From assembly GCA_020736575.1 (NCBI GenBank), contig JAGPYM010000038.1:1-64000 (forward strand): a DNA stretch of 64,000 nucleotides, in the 5' to 3' direction. The notes beneath the pieces are model-generated. The model searched no databases and was not told where the DNA came from. It saw nothing but the letters and a program-made list of their open reading frames with translations. This document shows positions 40,709 through 52,035 of the stretch, one piece after another. How positions within the stretch are numbered: the first letter of the stretch is position 1; each line of letters begins with the position of its first letter. The position numbers were made by a program, and so were the translations under genes. Origin of the DNA: Thelonectria olida (lineage: Eukaryota > Ascomycota > Sordariomycetes > Hypocreales > Nectriaceae).

Positions 40709-41977
40709 CTCCGTCTTTCCCATTCCAGTGCCCTGTCTATGATGGCTTGAATGCCCGCTCTGTTTGTCTCCGCCGTTGGCCCCGTCACCCAGGCCGAGTA
40801 GTCGTCGACGAATGCCATCGAGCCGCCCGTTGAGCTGATTCTACTTTGTACCAGATCCGCGTTGAAAAACAGGAACAGCACCGGCGACAGTGGCGACCCC
40901 TGCGGAAGGCCCGCTTGGGGTAGCGGCTGTCGCTCCGACGTGTAGTCGTTCACTACGATGCTCGCTGTGCGATTTGAGCAGAAGGCATCGATCCATTTGA
41001 CCAGCCACCGTGGTATGCCTCTGGCCTCCAGTCTCTGCAGAAGTCGATCCTTGAATACGCCGTTGTATGCGCCTTTGACATCGAAGCTGATCAGACTAAC
41101 CACCTTGCGGTTTCTCCACGCCTTGTAGATATGCTCCTGCAGGAGCAGCAGTGCCTGCTCCGTCGACCTCCGTTTTCTTGCTCCAAAGTGGTTTGTGGGT
41201 AGGAGTCCGAACATCTCGACAGCGTACGAGATCCTGTCCGCCACGACCGCCTCGAGAATCTTACCCAGCGTCGACAGTAGTGAGATGGGTCTCCATGCCT
41301 TGGCGATCGCGTAGTCGCCCTTGTCTGGTTTCTTGAGTGGGATGATCTTGGCGCTTCTCCACTGGTCCGGCAGTACTCCATCTATCAGTGACGTTCGGAA
41401 TAAGTGTAGTACCCGGTCTTGGACCACTGGCCAAAGTTGTTTCCATACCATCGCTGGTAAGCCGTCTTCTCCGGGTGCTTTCCATGCTTTGGCCGCCATG
41501 AATTTCTGCTCCACCTCGTCCAGGGTTATGTTCGGCATGTCTACCTCATCCGGCGGGGACGGGTCCCTTCATCTTCGATGACGGCCGGCAGTGGTGGGAA
41601 GAATGCGCTGAGTAGCTCCTCGGCTTGCTCTGCCTTGTCCCTTGTCTTTGTTCCATCCGGTTTCTTGAGCGGTGGGATCTTGTCGCTCATGGTATCGCCT
41701 CCCGGCTTGAGGTATCTTGCCGACTGCCAAATATTGGCTCCGTCCGCGAGAAAGTCGTCCCAGTGTGCCTTCTTCTGTCTCCTGATCGCGTCATGGTATT
41801 CTTTGCCTGCTTCCTTGGCTCTCTTTTCCAGATCCGGCGACCGTTGACCTCTTCGACGTTGTGATCTCGCCTGGCTCCTCCAGTACGTGTACGCCCGTCG
41901 AAGCCGGGTTAGGTCTGTTGTCCACCACCTCTTCGCGTACGGGGATGGCTTTGCTAGTGGCATGAGCTTGTCGATTC
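40709..41977 (-). pseudogene. Internal LINE fragment with frameshift
   Basis: Very similar to the first LINE, corresponding to its positions of about 14,700-15,970: the end of the endonuclease region (VPLAKPSPYA-type segment) and most of reverse transcriptase, including [20 protein letters not shown] and AFVDDYSAW. One base is missing near 41545-41550 relative to the intact copy, splitting the frame (41963-41541 and 41538-40709). Both ends are cut, so this is not a simple 5'-truncated insertion. Confidence 0.92.
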
Positions 41978-41978
41978 C

Positions 41979-42117
41979 TCCTCACACCCGCGCATTTGCT
42001 TCCATTTGGCAAGTAGCGCCTCGACCGCCCATATGCCTTCTTCGGCGTCAATTGCGACAGGATTGCCCTGGGGTGGTTCCAACGCGCCATCCATCCGTTC
42101 GACAGATTTGTTTCACT
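41979..42117 (-). pseudogene. Chromodomain-like relic
   Basis: Directly next to the LINE break, the minus strand encodes AIDAEEGIWAVEALLAKWKQ, resembling the start of a chromodomain (E-x-W-x-VE-x-LLAKW). Only about 45 residues are open; a stop lies just upstream. It could come from a gypsy integrase tail or a host chromatin gene. Confidence 0.4.
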
Positions 42118-42788
42118 CTGAAGCTCCGGATCGATCAACTCCGTTGAAGTTTTGGGCGGCACAGGTTCGGCCATATGCTGTAACATTTCGGACTCGTTTT
42201 TAAGGCGGCCATCCTCCGAGCCAGACCGCTAGCCGAACCACGTTCGCCTGCTGAAGCGACTTCATGCTTCAGTCTTTACATAAAGCTTGGAAGATTCCTC
42301 CGTTACTTGGGCAAATTTCAAGCTTCACGTGTTCAACTCGATGTAGAGACCTCGGACCTTGCGTTTGAATCCTGGTCCAAATTTCGGGCTGAGAGCGTGG
42401 AATGGAATTGCCTGCTTTTATTCATAGATGCTTACACATGGGCAAAGGTGTGATCTAGCAGGCTAAGAGCGATGTCAAGTCTGCCCATCTCCAAGGCCAT
42501 AGTGAGCGGCCGAAAGCGATGTACAAATGCGCTTCGGTAAGCGCTTTTGCGTATAAGTAGGTCTCGTGGTGCCTCGATGTTGGCATGATGATGTTCGATG
42601 AGATGAGCTTCCTGCAAAGCCCCATCAATGTGTTGGACGATCACACTCGCTTGTGTTGTGCATTATGTATACATTATATATATGGTTGAACTCGAGTTTG
42701 CGGTCGAAGGAGACTCCGGTACAGCCATTCTTCCAACGTAACTTCATTTCAGGTTTATTCCGTCTCGATATAACGGCCGTCTCATGTC
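42118..42788. other. No confident gene; ankyrin-like frame
   Basis: The minus-strand frame 42644-42432 has FRPLTMALEMGRLDIALSLL, which resembles one ankyrin repeat, but it is only 70 residues and isolated. It may be a decayed fragment. Confidence 0.3.
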
Positions 42789-43250
42789 TCATATTTCGCC
42801 AGGTCCCAAAAATGGTCCAAACTTTCTAACCAAAAGTCGCAACACCTCTGCCCGAACTTGTTCATGCGACATTCCCCGAAATGAGCGGTGGTATTCAACT
42901 TCGTCGTGATCAATGGACACAGATGAAGGACGCTTCATCAAAGCCTCAGGTCCTTCGCGCCCCCTTCGGCGATGGAAGCGGCCCGCTCTACCAAAGAACC
43001 CAATAACGAATGGCCGAGGGGTTGGCTTATCCCAGTTCCGTACCGAGCCTAAGACGACGTATTTGTTTCTGACTTCGAAAGGGACGGTCGTCTGGTGGTG
43101 TCGGCGGTGTCGGCAGTGGCGGCGGGGCCTGGGCTTGTCCGACACACTTGCTCGGTGGGTAGGGTCATCGGTTCGCGAGGCGGTGGCAGTAGACCCATGC
43201 AAACGGCTTATTGTGCCTTGATAGATCACGTCGTCATCGGATGCCAACAT
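42789..43250 (-). CDS. Hypothetical protein, 153 aa
   Basis: An ATG-initiated frame (MLASDDDVIYQGTISRLHGS). The middle has a basic His/Arg-rich segment (RPRRHCRHRRHHQTT), then NKYVVLGSVRNWDKPTPRPF and a C-terminal EQVRAEVLRLLVRKFGPFLG helix. No family is recognised. It could be a real small gene or chance coding; no intron is needed. Confidence 0.4.
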   Translation of the reverse strand: MLASDDDVIYQGTISRLHGSTATASRTDDPTHRASVSDKPRPRRHCRHRRHHQTTVPFEVRNKYVVLGSVRNWDKPTPRPFVIGFFGRAGRFHRRRGREGPEALMKRPSSVSIDHDEVEYHRSFRGMSHEQVRAEVLRLLVRKFGPFLGPGEI

Positions 43251-43788
43251 GAACGCAGCTTTGTCTGAAGCCGAAAGGAGAAAGAGAGAATGGGGAGAAA
43301 TTGCTTCGTAGAAGGATCAATCGTACTAGAGCCCCGTCAGTGATGTGGGGTCACCTGCTCGGCTCTCACACTAACCCATAAGGTCAAGGTATGGAACCGT
43401 AAGTGGTTTAGCGCAGACGCCATCTATGACGACCGCGTCACCCCCACGCAACCCCTATTTACTCTCTCCGTTCTTCTTCATTGAACGTCACCGACAAGGT
43501 TCCTAACTTGCCATCGGACCTTACATTCAGCGACACCAATGCCTTGCTCCAGGCCACTCTTCTTCACGTTCTCGCGACTAGCTTAGCCCATGACGGTGGC
43601 CGAACAGCTGAAATCGTATTATCGCTAGCCTTGGCCTTGTGAATGGCTTGGGCTTGTTGAGGCAACTTCCATCAATACGCGAGCAAAGGAAGACGGGGGC
43701 CGCACTATTTTCTAGTCCCTACGGCTGCTGACGCACAGTTCCCACTATCGTCATCAATGCACCGTCATAATTCTCATCGCCATCGATC
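43251..43788. other. Region upstream of the BAH genes, no gene seen
   Basis: Probably holds the promoter and leader of the gene at 43789. No clear element found. Confidence 0.4.
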
Positions 43789-45774
43789 ATGAGCCCCAAG
43801 CTGTTGAATCGTTCGCACGCGATAAACCAAGACAACTGTCCCTTCACTGCGACCATATCCGCTAGTCCGACCTATGAAGGGCGAGACACGAAGGTCAAGT
43901 GCGATGGATTGGATGATGACAGGAAGGAGTTCGTGCAGCAATCGCCGTTTGAACCCAAGGGCAAATTTAAGACACATCAGACTATGGACGTTTTCTATAC
44001 GGTCGAGCCATGCAAGGAATGGCTGGACATGACACGTTATCGTAGCTTTGTTCGTGAGTACTGCGAGAATTAGCATACGTTTACAGATGTGAGGATTCTG
44101 ACAGGTCTCCTTCAGTCAACGGTGTCAAGTACTATGACAATGATTTCGTCTACATTACCAACAATGCGCCCATCAAGCAACGAAAAGCGAAGAACAAGAG
44201 ACCCAAGCAGCTCAAATCGCTTCAGACCGCGGATTTCTGGATCGCAAGAGTACTCGAGATCAGGGCCTCGGACGAGCACCACGTCTTCGCGCGCATCTTT
44301 TGGATGTATTCGCCGGACGAGCTACCTGCCTGCGGTATCCTCGATGGCAAGAAGTGGGTGTCGAGTTTTCAGCCCCATCGCATTCAGAACGAGCTGATAG
44401 CTTCGAATCATAGTGAGTTTGACCATGGCTTTTGACGTCTCGTTTCTGTTTGCACGTAGTGACTGATGAGTCTTAAGTGGACGTCATCAACGTTGTGAGG
44501 ATTGCTATGCATGCGCAGGCCAAGCAATGGGTCGAATCGGACGGTGAACGAGTACACAATACTCTGTATTGGCGACAGGCCCTGGACTGTCGGACTTCAG
44601 AACTTTCTGTAAGCATTCAATCCAGTCTTCGGAGGTGACGCATCATGAAACTTACCTACCATTTTAGTCGGTTGATGTGACCGAAGGCAAGATCTCCGCG
44701 AGCCCAAGCAAGGCGTTGGTTGGCCGCACGAACGATGAATGCCAGCAATGGCTGCATGACGATTTCGCTCTTACAAAGCAGATCAACGGCATCACACCTA
44801 GAATGGCCGAATCCCTCTCACCACCAACGCCACTCCCAACTGCCGAAGAGACGTCAAGACCGTCATCAATCAAAGGCTGTCCCAAGCCGGAGATTATACC
44901 CTACGAAGGTCCCCTCAAACCAACGCTCAAGCTGGGTGCAGACCTCACAGTGCTCCAACTTGAGGACCTGAGACAAAATGTGTCTAGCGGCGACAACTCT
45001 TCAAGGAGTGATAATTCTATGTCGCCAAATTGCCAAGCTCTACCCCCGATGCCCCCGCTTCTTCCAATCTACCTTCCTTTCAAGGCTCAGCATAAGCTTT
45101 TGGTGCACCTACAAAATGTTTTGGAGGTTGCTTGCTACAATTTCGGAAAGCGAACAATACCCGACACTCTGCAACGCCGTGGATGGGATTGCGCCGAGTC
45201 CGTAGAACTGAATCGCTGGACTGAAGAATTTTTAAGCCAGCAAGAAAGTTTCCCGGACAAGGAGCATATCAGTAAACCGCTCGATCAGTTTTTCCGCTCC
45301 ATTGCCAACATTCGGCATACCGCTGTCCACCGGCATCGCATCTGTGCGAAAAGCATAGATCAATTCCTACTAGATGCCGAGGCTTTAGCAATACTTTTGG
45401 GGGACGCCGATTGTACTAGACACATTGTCGAGCTCCGACGAGAGATTCAGGTTGCTGTGGAAGAGTTGGAGCGTAACAAGCAGTTCCTCCGCTCGACTCT
45501 TGGTAAGAACCTTGAAGAAATAGTGGTCAAGCGAGCGGAGCTACAACGTATGGAGGAGATGGCTATTGCTGAGATGAAGAGAAAGGAAGAAGAGTACCAA
45601 ATCCTAGCCGGAAAACGTTTGGAGGACGCCATGGCCTCATCGGTGGCCTCCTCATCGACCGCCATTGATACGGAAATGAGGTTCATATCCGGACCAGATA
45701 ACGCAGATGGCACAGACGAAGGCTGCAACGAAGAGGGCCAGCCTGGGGATGATTCGAGACATCAAGCTTCCTAA
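43789..45774 (+). CDS. BAH-domain protein with degenerate PHD region
   Basis: Exons 43789-44053, 44116-44412, 44478-44608 and 44668-45774 (introns 62, 65 and 59 bp) give 599 residues. The BAH domain spans about 60-230: FYTVEPCKEWLDM, VKYYDNDFVYITN, DFWIARVLEIRASDEHHVFA, FWMYSPDELP, ELIASNHMDVINVV. BAH domains bind nucleosomes or modified histone tails. Where its neighbour has a PHD finger this protein has GKISASPSKALVGRTNDECQ then QWLHDDF, with most zinc ligands lost. The long C-terminal part is helical, with a coiled coil near residues 490-550. It is probably nuclear. It shares intron phases and exon 3 length (131 nt) with the next gene. Confidence 0.85.
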
Positions 45775-46525
45775 TATCTGAGGTGCATTAGGTCGCGATC
45801 AGTACACCATGCTTGTGAAGTACCTTGGGAACAGCAAATCATGGAATCTTCAATACTGTACTTCTCACTTGAAGTCGCATTAAAGTCCTGAACATCTACA
45901 TCTTTTGAATCATACTTCGTTGGTGGCGATAACTCTGTTCTGCTCGACCATTGCTTCCTCCAGGCTCCAGATCTCGCGGTAGGAACCCTCCAGCATTTCC
46001 GGCATTTCCAGCGTTCTCTGGAGCATTGCCTCACGGATTCTCCATTACTAAAGCGGCTCCTTTCTTCTGTCCGCTCTGTTTTCTGCTTCGGCTGATGGCT
46101 TTCGCGTGGCATAATTGATGATATTTTTTGGTGCTTTTGTCGAGTCGCCGAACTACCGAAGCGTTCTCAAAGCTTCGCGCTTGGCTTACCGTCCGGCTTG
46201 ATCGCGTCGCGGTCGGAACGGGGCTTCCAGATGACCCCACCGTGACTTCGGGCTCCACCCGTTCCGCCATCTCCGGAGTCTCCAACCAGTGCACTCCACC
46301 ACCTTTCACTCTCCTCGCTATTCAGAAAAATCCGGACAAGATCTGCTCTTCTCGAAGCGTAGAGAGCTCTCCTCTTCCGATTTTACTCTTGGTGACACCG
46401 AAGCCCAGCTTGTCTCAGGCATTGGTTCTCATCCGGTGCACGGACCATCCTCAGTTTGTTTGATTCCCTGGCTTTTGCTTGTTTTGAGCTTGTCCCCGTG
46501 TATTTTGCCAAGCCATACGCGCATC
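45775..46525. other. Spacer between the two BAH genes
   Basis: About 750 bp with only short frames; it should hold the 3' end of the first gene and the promoter of the second. Confidence 0.4.
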
Positions 46526-47806
46526 ATGGCAGGCGCTATAACGGGGAAATGGCGCGTTGCCAACGGTTTGATCCCGTCGCCATCACGGGGAAATTCTAGG
46601 CAGAAGAAGCGGAAACGCTCCCCCACCAAGACCCAGAAAATTAAGGAACAAAGCATCCCCTTTGCGTTTCCAGGAACACCGAATCTACTCGCTTCCATTG
46701 ATTACTATACCGTGGAACCCTGGGAACAATGGGACAAGATGACATCCTACACGAGCTTCATCGGTATGAACATGAAGATCACTCCCAATATAAGGACACT
46801 GACAACTTGTAGTCAAGGGTGAAAGATTTGAACGTGGTGATTTCATCCAGGTGGCCAGCGAGATGGCCCTTAAGAGAACAAGAGATGAAGGAGCATCGAA
46901 ATTCTCAACGGACACGTCGGATCACAGCTACATCGCCTGCATTTTGGAGATCAAAGCTGCAGACGAGCACCATGTCTTTGCTCGTGTGTACTGGATGTAT
47001 TGGCCAGATGAATTACCGGAGGGAACATTCGAGGGCGAGACATTCATCCAAGGACGTCAGTTATACCATGGCCACAATGAACTCATAGCGTCCAACCACA
47101 GTAAGTATTTCAACAGAAATGCTCGGACGCAAATCAATGACGCCTAAGCAGTGGATATCATTGATGTGCTATGCGTTGAGGGGCCCGCACGCGTGAAGGC
47201 ATGGATAGAATCTCAAGATGATGAGCTCGACTCTGAATTTTATTGGCGGCAGATGTTCGATGCACATGGGCCACGACTCTCAGTATGTGTCTAATCCGAA
47301 AACCATTGGCTCATCGCTAATCTACATAGTCTGCCGAATCAATTTGCAGATGCAAGCTCCCTGCCAACCCGGACCACCCTATAATTGGTTGCTCGGCGTG
47401 CGAGATGTGGCTTCATGAAGTGTGCCTTATTTGGGACGCTCTCCAATGTCTCCATGAGCAACTACAGAAGCACGATGGGACCATTCCTGGAAAATGGACT
47501 CAAGTCAACTACAACGATAGGCTCCTGGAGGGCAATGCCTTGAAGTCAAAGGGAATAGATATCTTGGCCACTATCGTGTCCCGATTGTTGGTGCAGTTAT
47601 CAAAGCCGAGGCTCAAGGACGAGCTGGGTAAAGTAACACAACTAGAGCTAGACCCTTACAGGGCGTTACCGGATTCGTTTGAGGCCGAGCTGAAGATGGG
47701 GGAGGGACCGATCGCGTTAGAGATCCGAAACTTGGGGAAGGATGGATCGTGCTTCACATTCCTCGCTGGGGTTCGCTGTTTAGGTTGTGGCGGTCCGATA
47801 AACTGA
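46526..47806 (+). CDS. BAH-PHD protein
   Basis: Exons 46526-46763, 46813-47100, 47152-47282 and 47330-47806 (introns 49, 51 and 47 bp) give 377 residues; splice phases 1, 1, 0 match its neighbour. The N-terminus is basic (QKKRKRSPTKTQK, a likely nuclear signal). The BAH domain covers about 65-220: YYTVEPWEQWDKM, ACILEIKAADEHHVFARVYW, MYWPDELPEG, NELIASNHMDIIDVL. The PHD part starts near residue 225: CRCKLPANPDHPIIGCSACE then MWLHEVC, giving six of eight ligands; the last CxxC may be CLGC near the C-terminus, far away. BAH-PHD proteins such as Neurospora EPR-1 read H3K27 methylation; a similar role here is inference. Confidence 0.82.
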
Positions 47807-49205
47807 GTTTTTTTTATGTTGGAAACCCTACATAGTGCGACAGTGAGATAGCAAGTTCACACCGAGCGTCAGTCCTGGAACGACTCCGATCAAGAATACA
47901 GTACTGCATTTAACTTTGTTTCTCACGATTGAACGTGAGCGATGTGAACAGAGAAAGATTTCGCCATGGAAGATGGCGTGAAATATCCTAGATCAAACCC
48001 ATACGCCGGAGCACAGCTCAAAACCTGTGGTGGCGGAATGGCCTCGATATGCAATCTCCTCGAAGAGACATGATGAAAGTTTCTTGCATCACAGGCCTCC
48101 AGCCAAATCCAAGACGCGCATGACGTGGAGACAATGGAACTTTTCGGTACAGTATGTTGACTGTTGTTATCGTACTTGACGACGCGTTACGCGTCTGACA
48201 GTCACTCAAGTTGGGTCAAGGATTTAGCTAATAACGCGCCAGGCCAACACTGGTTGGTTGGCTGGGGCGTTACCTCTGCTTAAAATTTGTTTAGGTACGA
48301 CTCGAACTCATCCTGAGGACCGGCGCAGCTGTGGTTGGCACTGGCTGGAATTTCGCGACCCCTTGGCTTCAGCGATAGACGAATCAATACTCCGTCTAGG
48401 TGGTCTCTGAAGGCGTAACGGGTTTGCAGCATGCTGTTCGGTTGATCGGTACGGCTAGCCTAGCTACCTAGATGTGTTCACTAGAATCGGTCTACCCTCC
48501 ACTCGATAGGACAACCTAGCTCAACTTTTCTGCCACTAACCAGTTCAACCACATGTAATTGCAGAAACAGCGACTCCCATCTCCTTATAGTATAGTGTCC
48601 CTGATGAGGTGAAATTATAAAAAAAAATTAAAAAAAATTTTGTCCACTAATGCCTACTTTGAAGTGCAGTGTCCTAGAGTATAAAGGCGGTTCAGACACG
48701 GTTGACTTGCTAAAGTAAACCAATTATTATTAATCACCTTACCTTAGCATACTGTAGGTTCTATAGGGCAGCCCCTTGGCGTGGCGTCTCTCTATTCTCC
48801 AAAATCCCAGTGTCGTTGTAGTTCAAACCTCCGATGGAGAGCAATAGCGTTGTTGCATCGCAAGGCCACACCACGCCTTGTTACTCATTCCTAGTTGAGG
48901 AGACACCTAACAAGTTGTTGCTAAAATCTTCAACATGAATGACAAATCAATCACATCCCAGTCCTCGCTTTACTTCAAACGCCGGGTGGCTCAACAGCAA
49001 CCGCGCTTTGCGGCTGACAGAAATACGAATGTATTAGGTAGACATCGTCACGCATGAGATAGAAGAAACACTAGAGTGTATCCTCAGAATAATTCTCTTC
49101 AGTAAGTAAACCGGTATATGAATCTTTCTTCCCTACACCGGGTATATCAAGCAAGTCCCAAAGCCGAACACTGTCCATCAGTCCTGTGGAGTTCTAATTT
49201 TAATA
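47807..49205. other. No gene seen
   Basis: Intergenic; short frames, A-rich runs near 48617-48643. GGTACGACTCGAACTC near 48295 resembles part of a tRNA T-arm on the minus strand, but the rest of a tRNA is absent. Confidence 0.4.
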
Positions 49206-51410
49206 CCATCCAGGACCACCTAATGGATAACCCCACCTAATGGATAACCAAAATTTCGCTCCTCCCATACAAAATCCAAATTTTCAATTGCACCGTATTC
49301 GGCCAGGAATGAAGATACTTGCAAACTAAGACCTGTACTATATTGCTTTTTTCGTAGAATTTTCATATCGGCTTAAATTTTCCCCGTTCCGCCTCGTGGC
49401 CTGGTTCTCTAGCCCTTTGAACTTTTTTGCATTTCACCTCATGTACCCTCGGCGACTCCATCCACTCAAGCCGAGTTTTCACCTAATTTACTCGACGGAA
49501 CTCCCTCCGCAATGGTTCGTCGTAATTATACTGAAGATGACGTAGCTGAGGCTATATTAGATACCACTGATAGAGGCCTCTCACAGAATGAGGCGGCTCA
49601 GAAACGTGGAGTGCCTCAGTCGACCCTTTCTGGACGACTTTCCGGTCAAGCGAGCAGGAATGAACGTATCCAGGCCCATCAGCGTATTTCCAAGAGCCAG
49701 GAGGAGACCCTCATTCGTTGGGTGTTGCGACAAGAGTCTCTGGGCTATGCTCTCTCGCACAGCCAACTCCGTGCCTGTGTCGAGGCCATCCTCAAACAAC
49801 AAGGCGATAACAAGCCTCTGGGCAAGCACTGGACCACCAGGTTCGTCAAGCGTCACCTACAACTATCTACCAAGCTTGGGAAACGCCAGGAAGCCGCCAG
49901 GTTTGACGGATTTACTCCGAAGGCGGTCAATTGGTACTTCGATATTCGGGAGACGGAATACGGCTGGATCAAGCCTGAGAACACGGTTAACGTGGACGAG
50001 GGCGGCATAATGGCGGGTTTCGGTAAGCCTTCTACAAGTACTCTATGGGTTTCCAAAGGTCATAACTACTTGGTTGTCCATGAGGCTTGGACAGCCTCGT
50101 AATCGGGAGCTCTGACCCGAAGAAGAAGGCGATGTTGAAAGGCGTCCAGTCGCGCACTTGGACCTCGTTTATTGAGGCTGTCACCGCAACTGGTCGCGCT
50201 TTAAAACCGGGCATTATCTTTAAGGGAAAAGAGCTACAGAAGCAGTGGTTTCTTAACGAATTCGAATTGATAGCGGACTGGCACTGGACCGACAACCACA
50301 TAGCTCTCGAGTGGTTGAAAGACGTCTATCTACCTCAAACAGAGCCTCGTGATGCATCAGATGCGAGACTCGTTATCCTTGAAGGTCACGGAAGCCATGC
50401 ACAGGTGAGTCTTTTGGGGTTTTCACCGCAAAGTCTCCCGCTATAAGATCGCTGACGAGCATCCAGGATGAGTGGATGGCTACGTGCTTTCTGAACAACG
50501 TTTACTGCTGTTACCTACCAGCACATTGTTCCCATGGTTTACAACCGTTAGACAATGGAATTTTTAATGTCATCAAAGGTGCGTATCGGAAAGAACTCCA
50601 AAAGCTGGCTAGTTTGACCGATTCTGCGCCGGTTGACAAAGTCAACTTTATTCGGGCATACGCGAAAGCCAGAGAGGCGGGCATGAGGAAGGAGATTATC
50701 TTATCCGGCTGGAGATTTACTGGAAATTGGCCTATAAATCGTCACAAGGCTCTAACACATCCTGAAATTCAACCGGACAAAGAAAACGTGGTGGAACGGT
50801 TCAAGACGCCGAGCCCTCCTCAGTTGCACTCAGATGATACGCCGAAAACGAGCCGCCAGGTGAGAGATTTGGCCAAACACCGAAGTCGTCCGACCAGGCG
50901 GAAGTACAGTAAGATCGCAAAGGGGTTGGAAGCTTTAGAGATGAAGGTGGCCGTTCAGAATGCGCGGATTACTGGCCTCGAGGAGCAGATGGCCCAGCTG
51001 CGGCGAGGGAAGAAAAGAAAGGCGGTACCGAACCCGAACCGACGATTCATGGCTCTGGCGGAGGCTCTAGCGGCTGGAGAAGCTTTTCTTGACTCAAAGG
51101 AGGCAGAAATAGAGGTGGATGTGGACGAGGAGGTCGAGTCGGTGATTGAGGTGGGTGTCAGGTCAGAGGACGAAAGTGACGACTTTAGGGTCGTAACAAA
51201 GCACTGCCAGCGCACACGGAGCAGTCGGGAGGTCAAAAAACCACGCAGAGAGTAAAAATTGATCAATTTTCTAGAGTTTCTCTCCAAAGCTTCGCTTTTT
51301 AATTGACGACCTGGTGTTTTGTGCTCGCGTCAAAATTTGGATTTTGTGTGGGCGGAGCGAAATTTTGGTTATCCATTAGGTGGGGTTATCCATTAGGTGG
51401 TCCTGGATGG
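49206..51410 (+). mobile_element. Fot1/pogo-like DNA transposon
   Basis: Terminal inverted repeats of about 79 bp (two mismatches) start CCATCCAGGACCACCTAATG and contain CACCTAATGGATAACC twice. TA is present on both sides (49204-49205, 51411-51412). The 2,205-bp length, TA duplication and DDE_1-type transposase fit the Fot1/pogo group of Tc1/mariner. Confidence 0.95.
49512..51255 (+). CDS. Fot1/pogo transposase, three exons
   Basis: Exons 49512-50022, 50085-50404 and 50467-51255 (two 62-bp introns, GTAAGC...GAG and GTGAGT...CAG) give 539 residues, the usual Fot1 size; unspliced, the frame stops at 50102. An N-terminal psq/HTH region (YTEDDVAEAILDTTDRGLSQ) and a CENP-B-type HTH (KHWTTRFVKRHLQL) precede the DDE_1 domain. 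Catalytic positions: D in NVDEGGIMAGFG, E instead of the usual D in LVILEGHGSH, and D in HGLQPLDNGIFN. A coiled coil and acidic tail follow. The D-to-E change may reduce or abolish activity; otherwise the gene is undamaged. Confidence 0.9.
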
Positions 51411-52035
51411 TAACACACCGTCATCCATCTTCCTTTCAACTCTAGCAGGTGTGCCACAAGCCGGCCTCGCAGAAAGCAGGAAAATAAAGAAAAGGAAAAG
51501 AAGAGAAATAAGAAGGAAAAGGTTCATTCTAGTATCAACCAGCCGGGCCAGACCTTTTTCGCTAAGGTCCTTTAAGTATTGTTTTCGCCTGTGTAAGTCG
51601 GTTGTTATTGCGATTTTGAGAAACCTGTCCTCTTCCTTGGCCTAAATTGTAGAGGAAAAAAAAGAAGGTCGAAGTGGAAATCGAATGGAAATAAATAATG
51701 GCGCAAGGAAAGTTCCAACTGTAATAAAGAGAGCGCGTTGATAAATTGCGCTGAAATTGTGTTGAGCTGAAAATCGTAGAGATGACAAAAGCACTCAAGG
51801 CTGCACGGCTCCATGTTGACGCGCTTCTAGGCTCTGTTATATAGATGGCCTTTGAGGGTAGTATTAGTGCTGTGGTAGTATTGATGGGGACAAGTCAGCG
51901 AGGGGTGCTTGAGAAATATATAAGAGATTGCAATTATATTAGAGGGCGTTCTCGTTCTCGATCGTGACGGTTTAACTGAAGGTAATTGAGAATCATGCAT
52001 ATTTCCAGACGGGGCCCTTGGGGCCCATGTTCGCA
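51411..52035. other. No gene seen
   Basis: AT-rich, A/G-rich tracts; 3' side of the minus-strand gene that follows. Confidence 0.4.

Noticed and set aside
48285..48330. tRNA-like GACTCGAACTC sequence
   Set aside because: No complete cloverleaf, anticodon arm or acceptor stem could be assembled around it.
49512..51255. Fot1 transposase as a broken pseudogene (three separate frames)
   Set aside because: Two canonical 62-bp introns restore one 539-residue protein.
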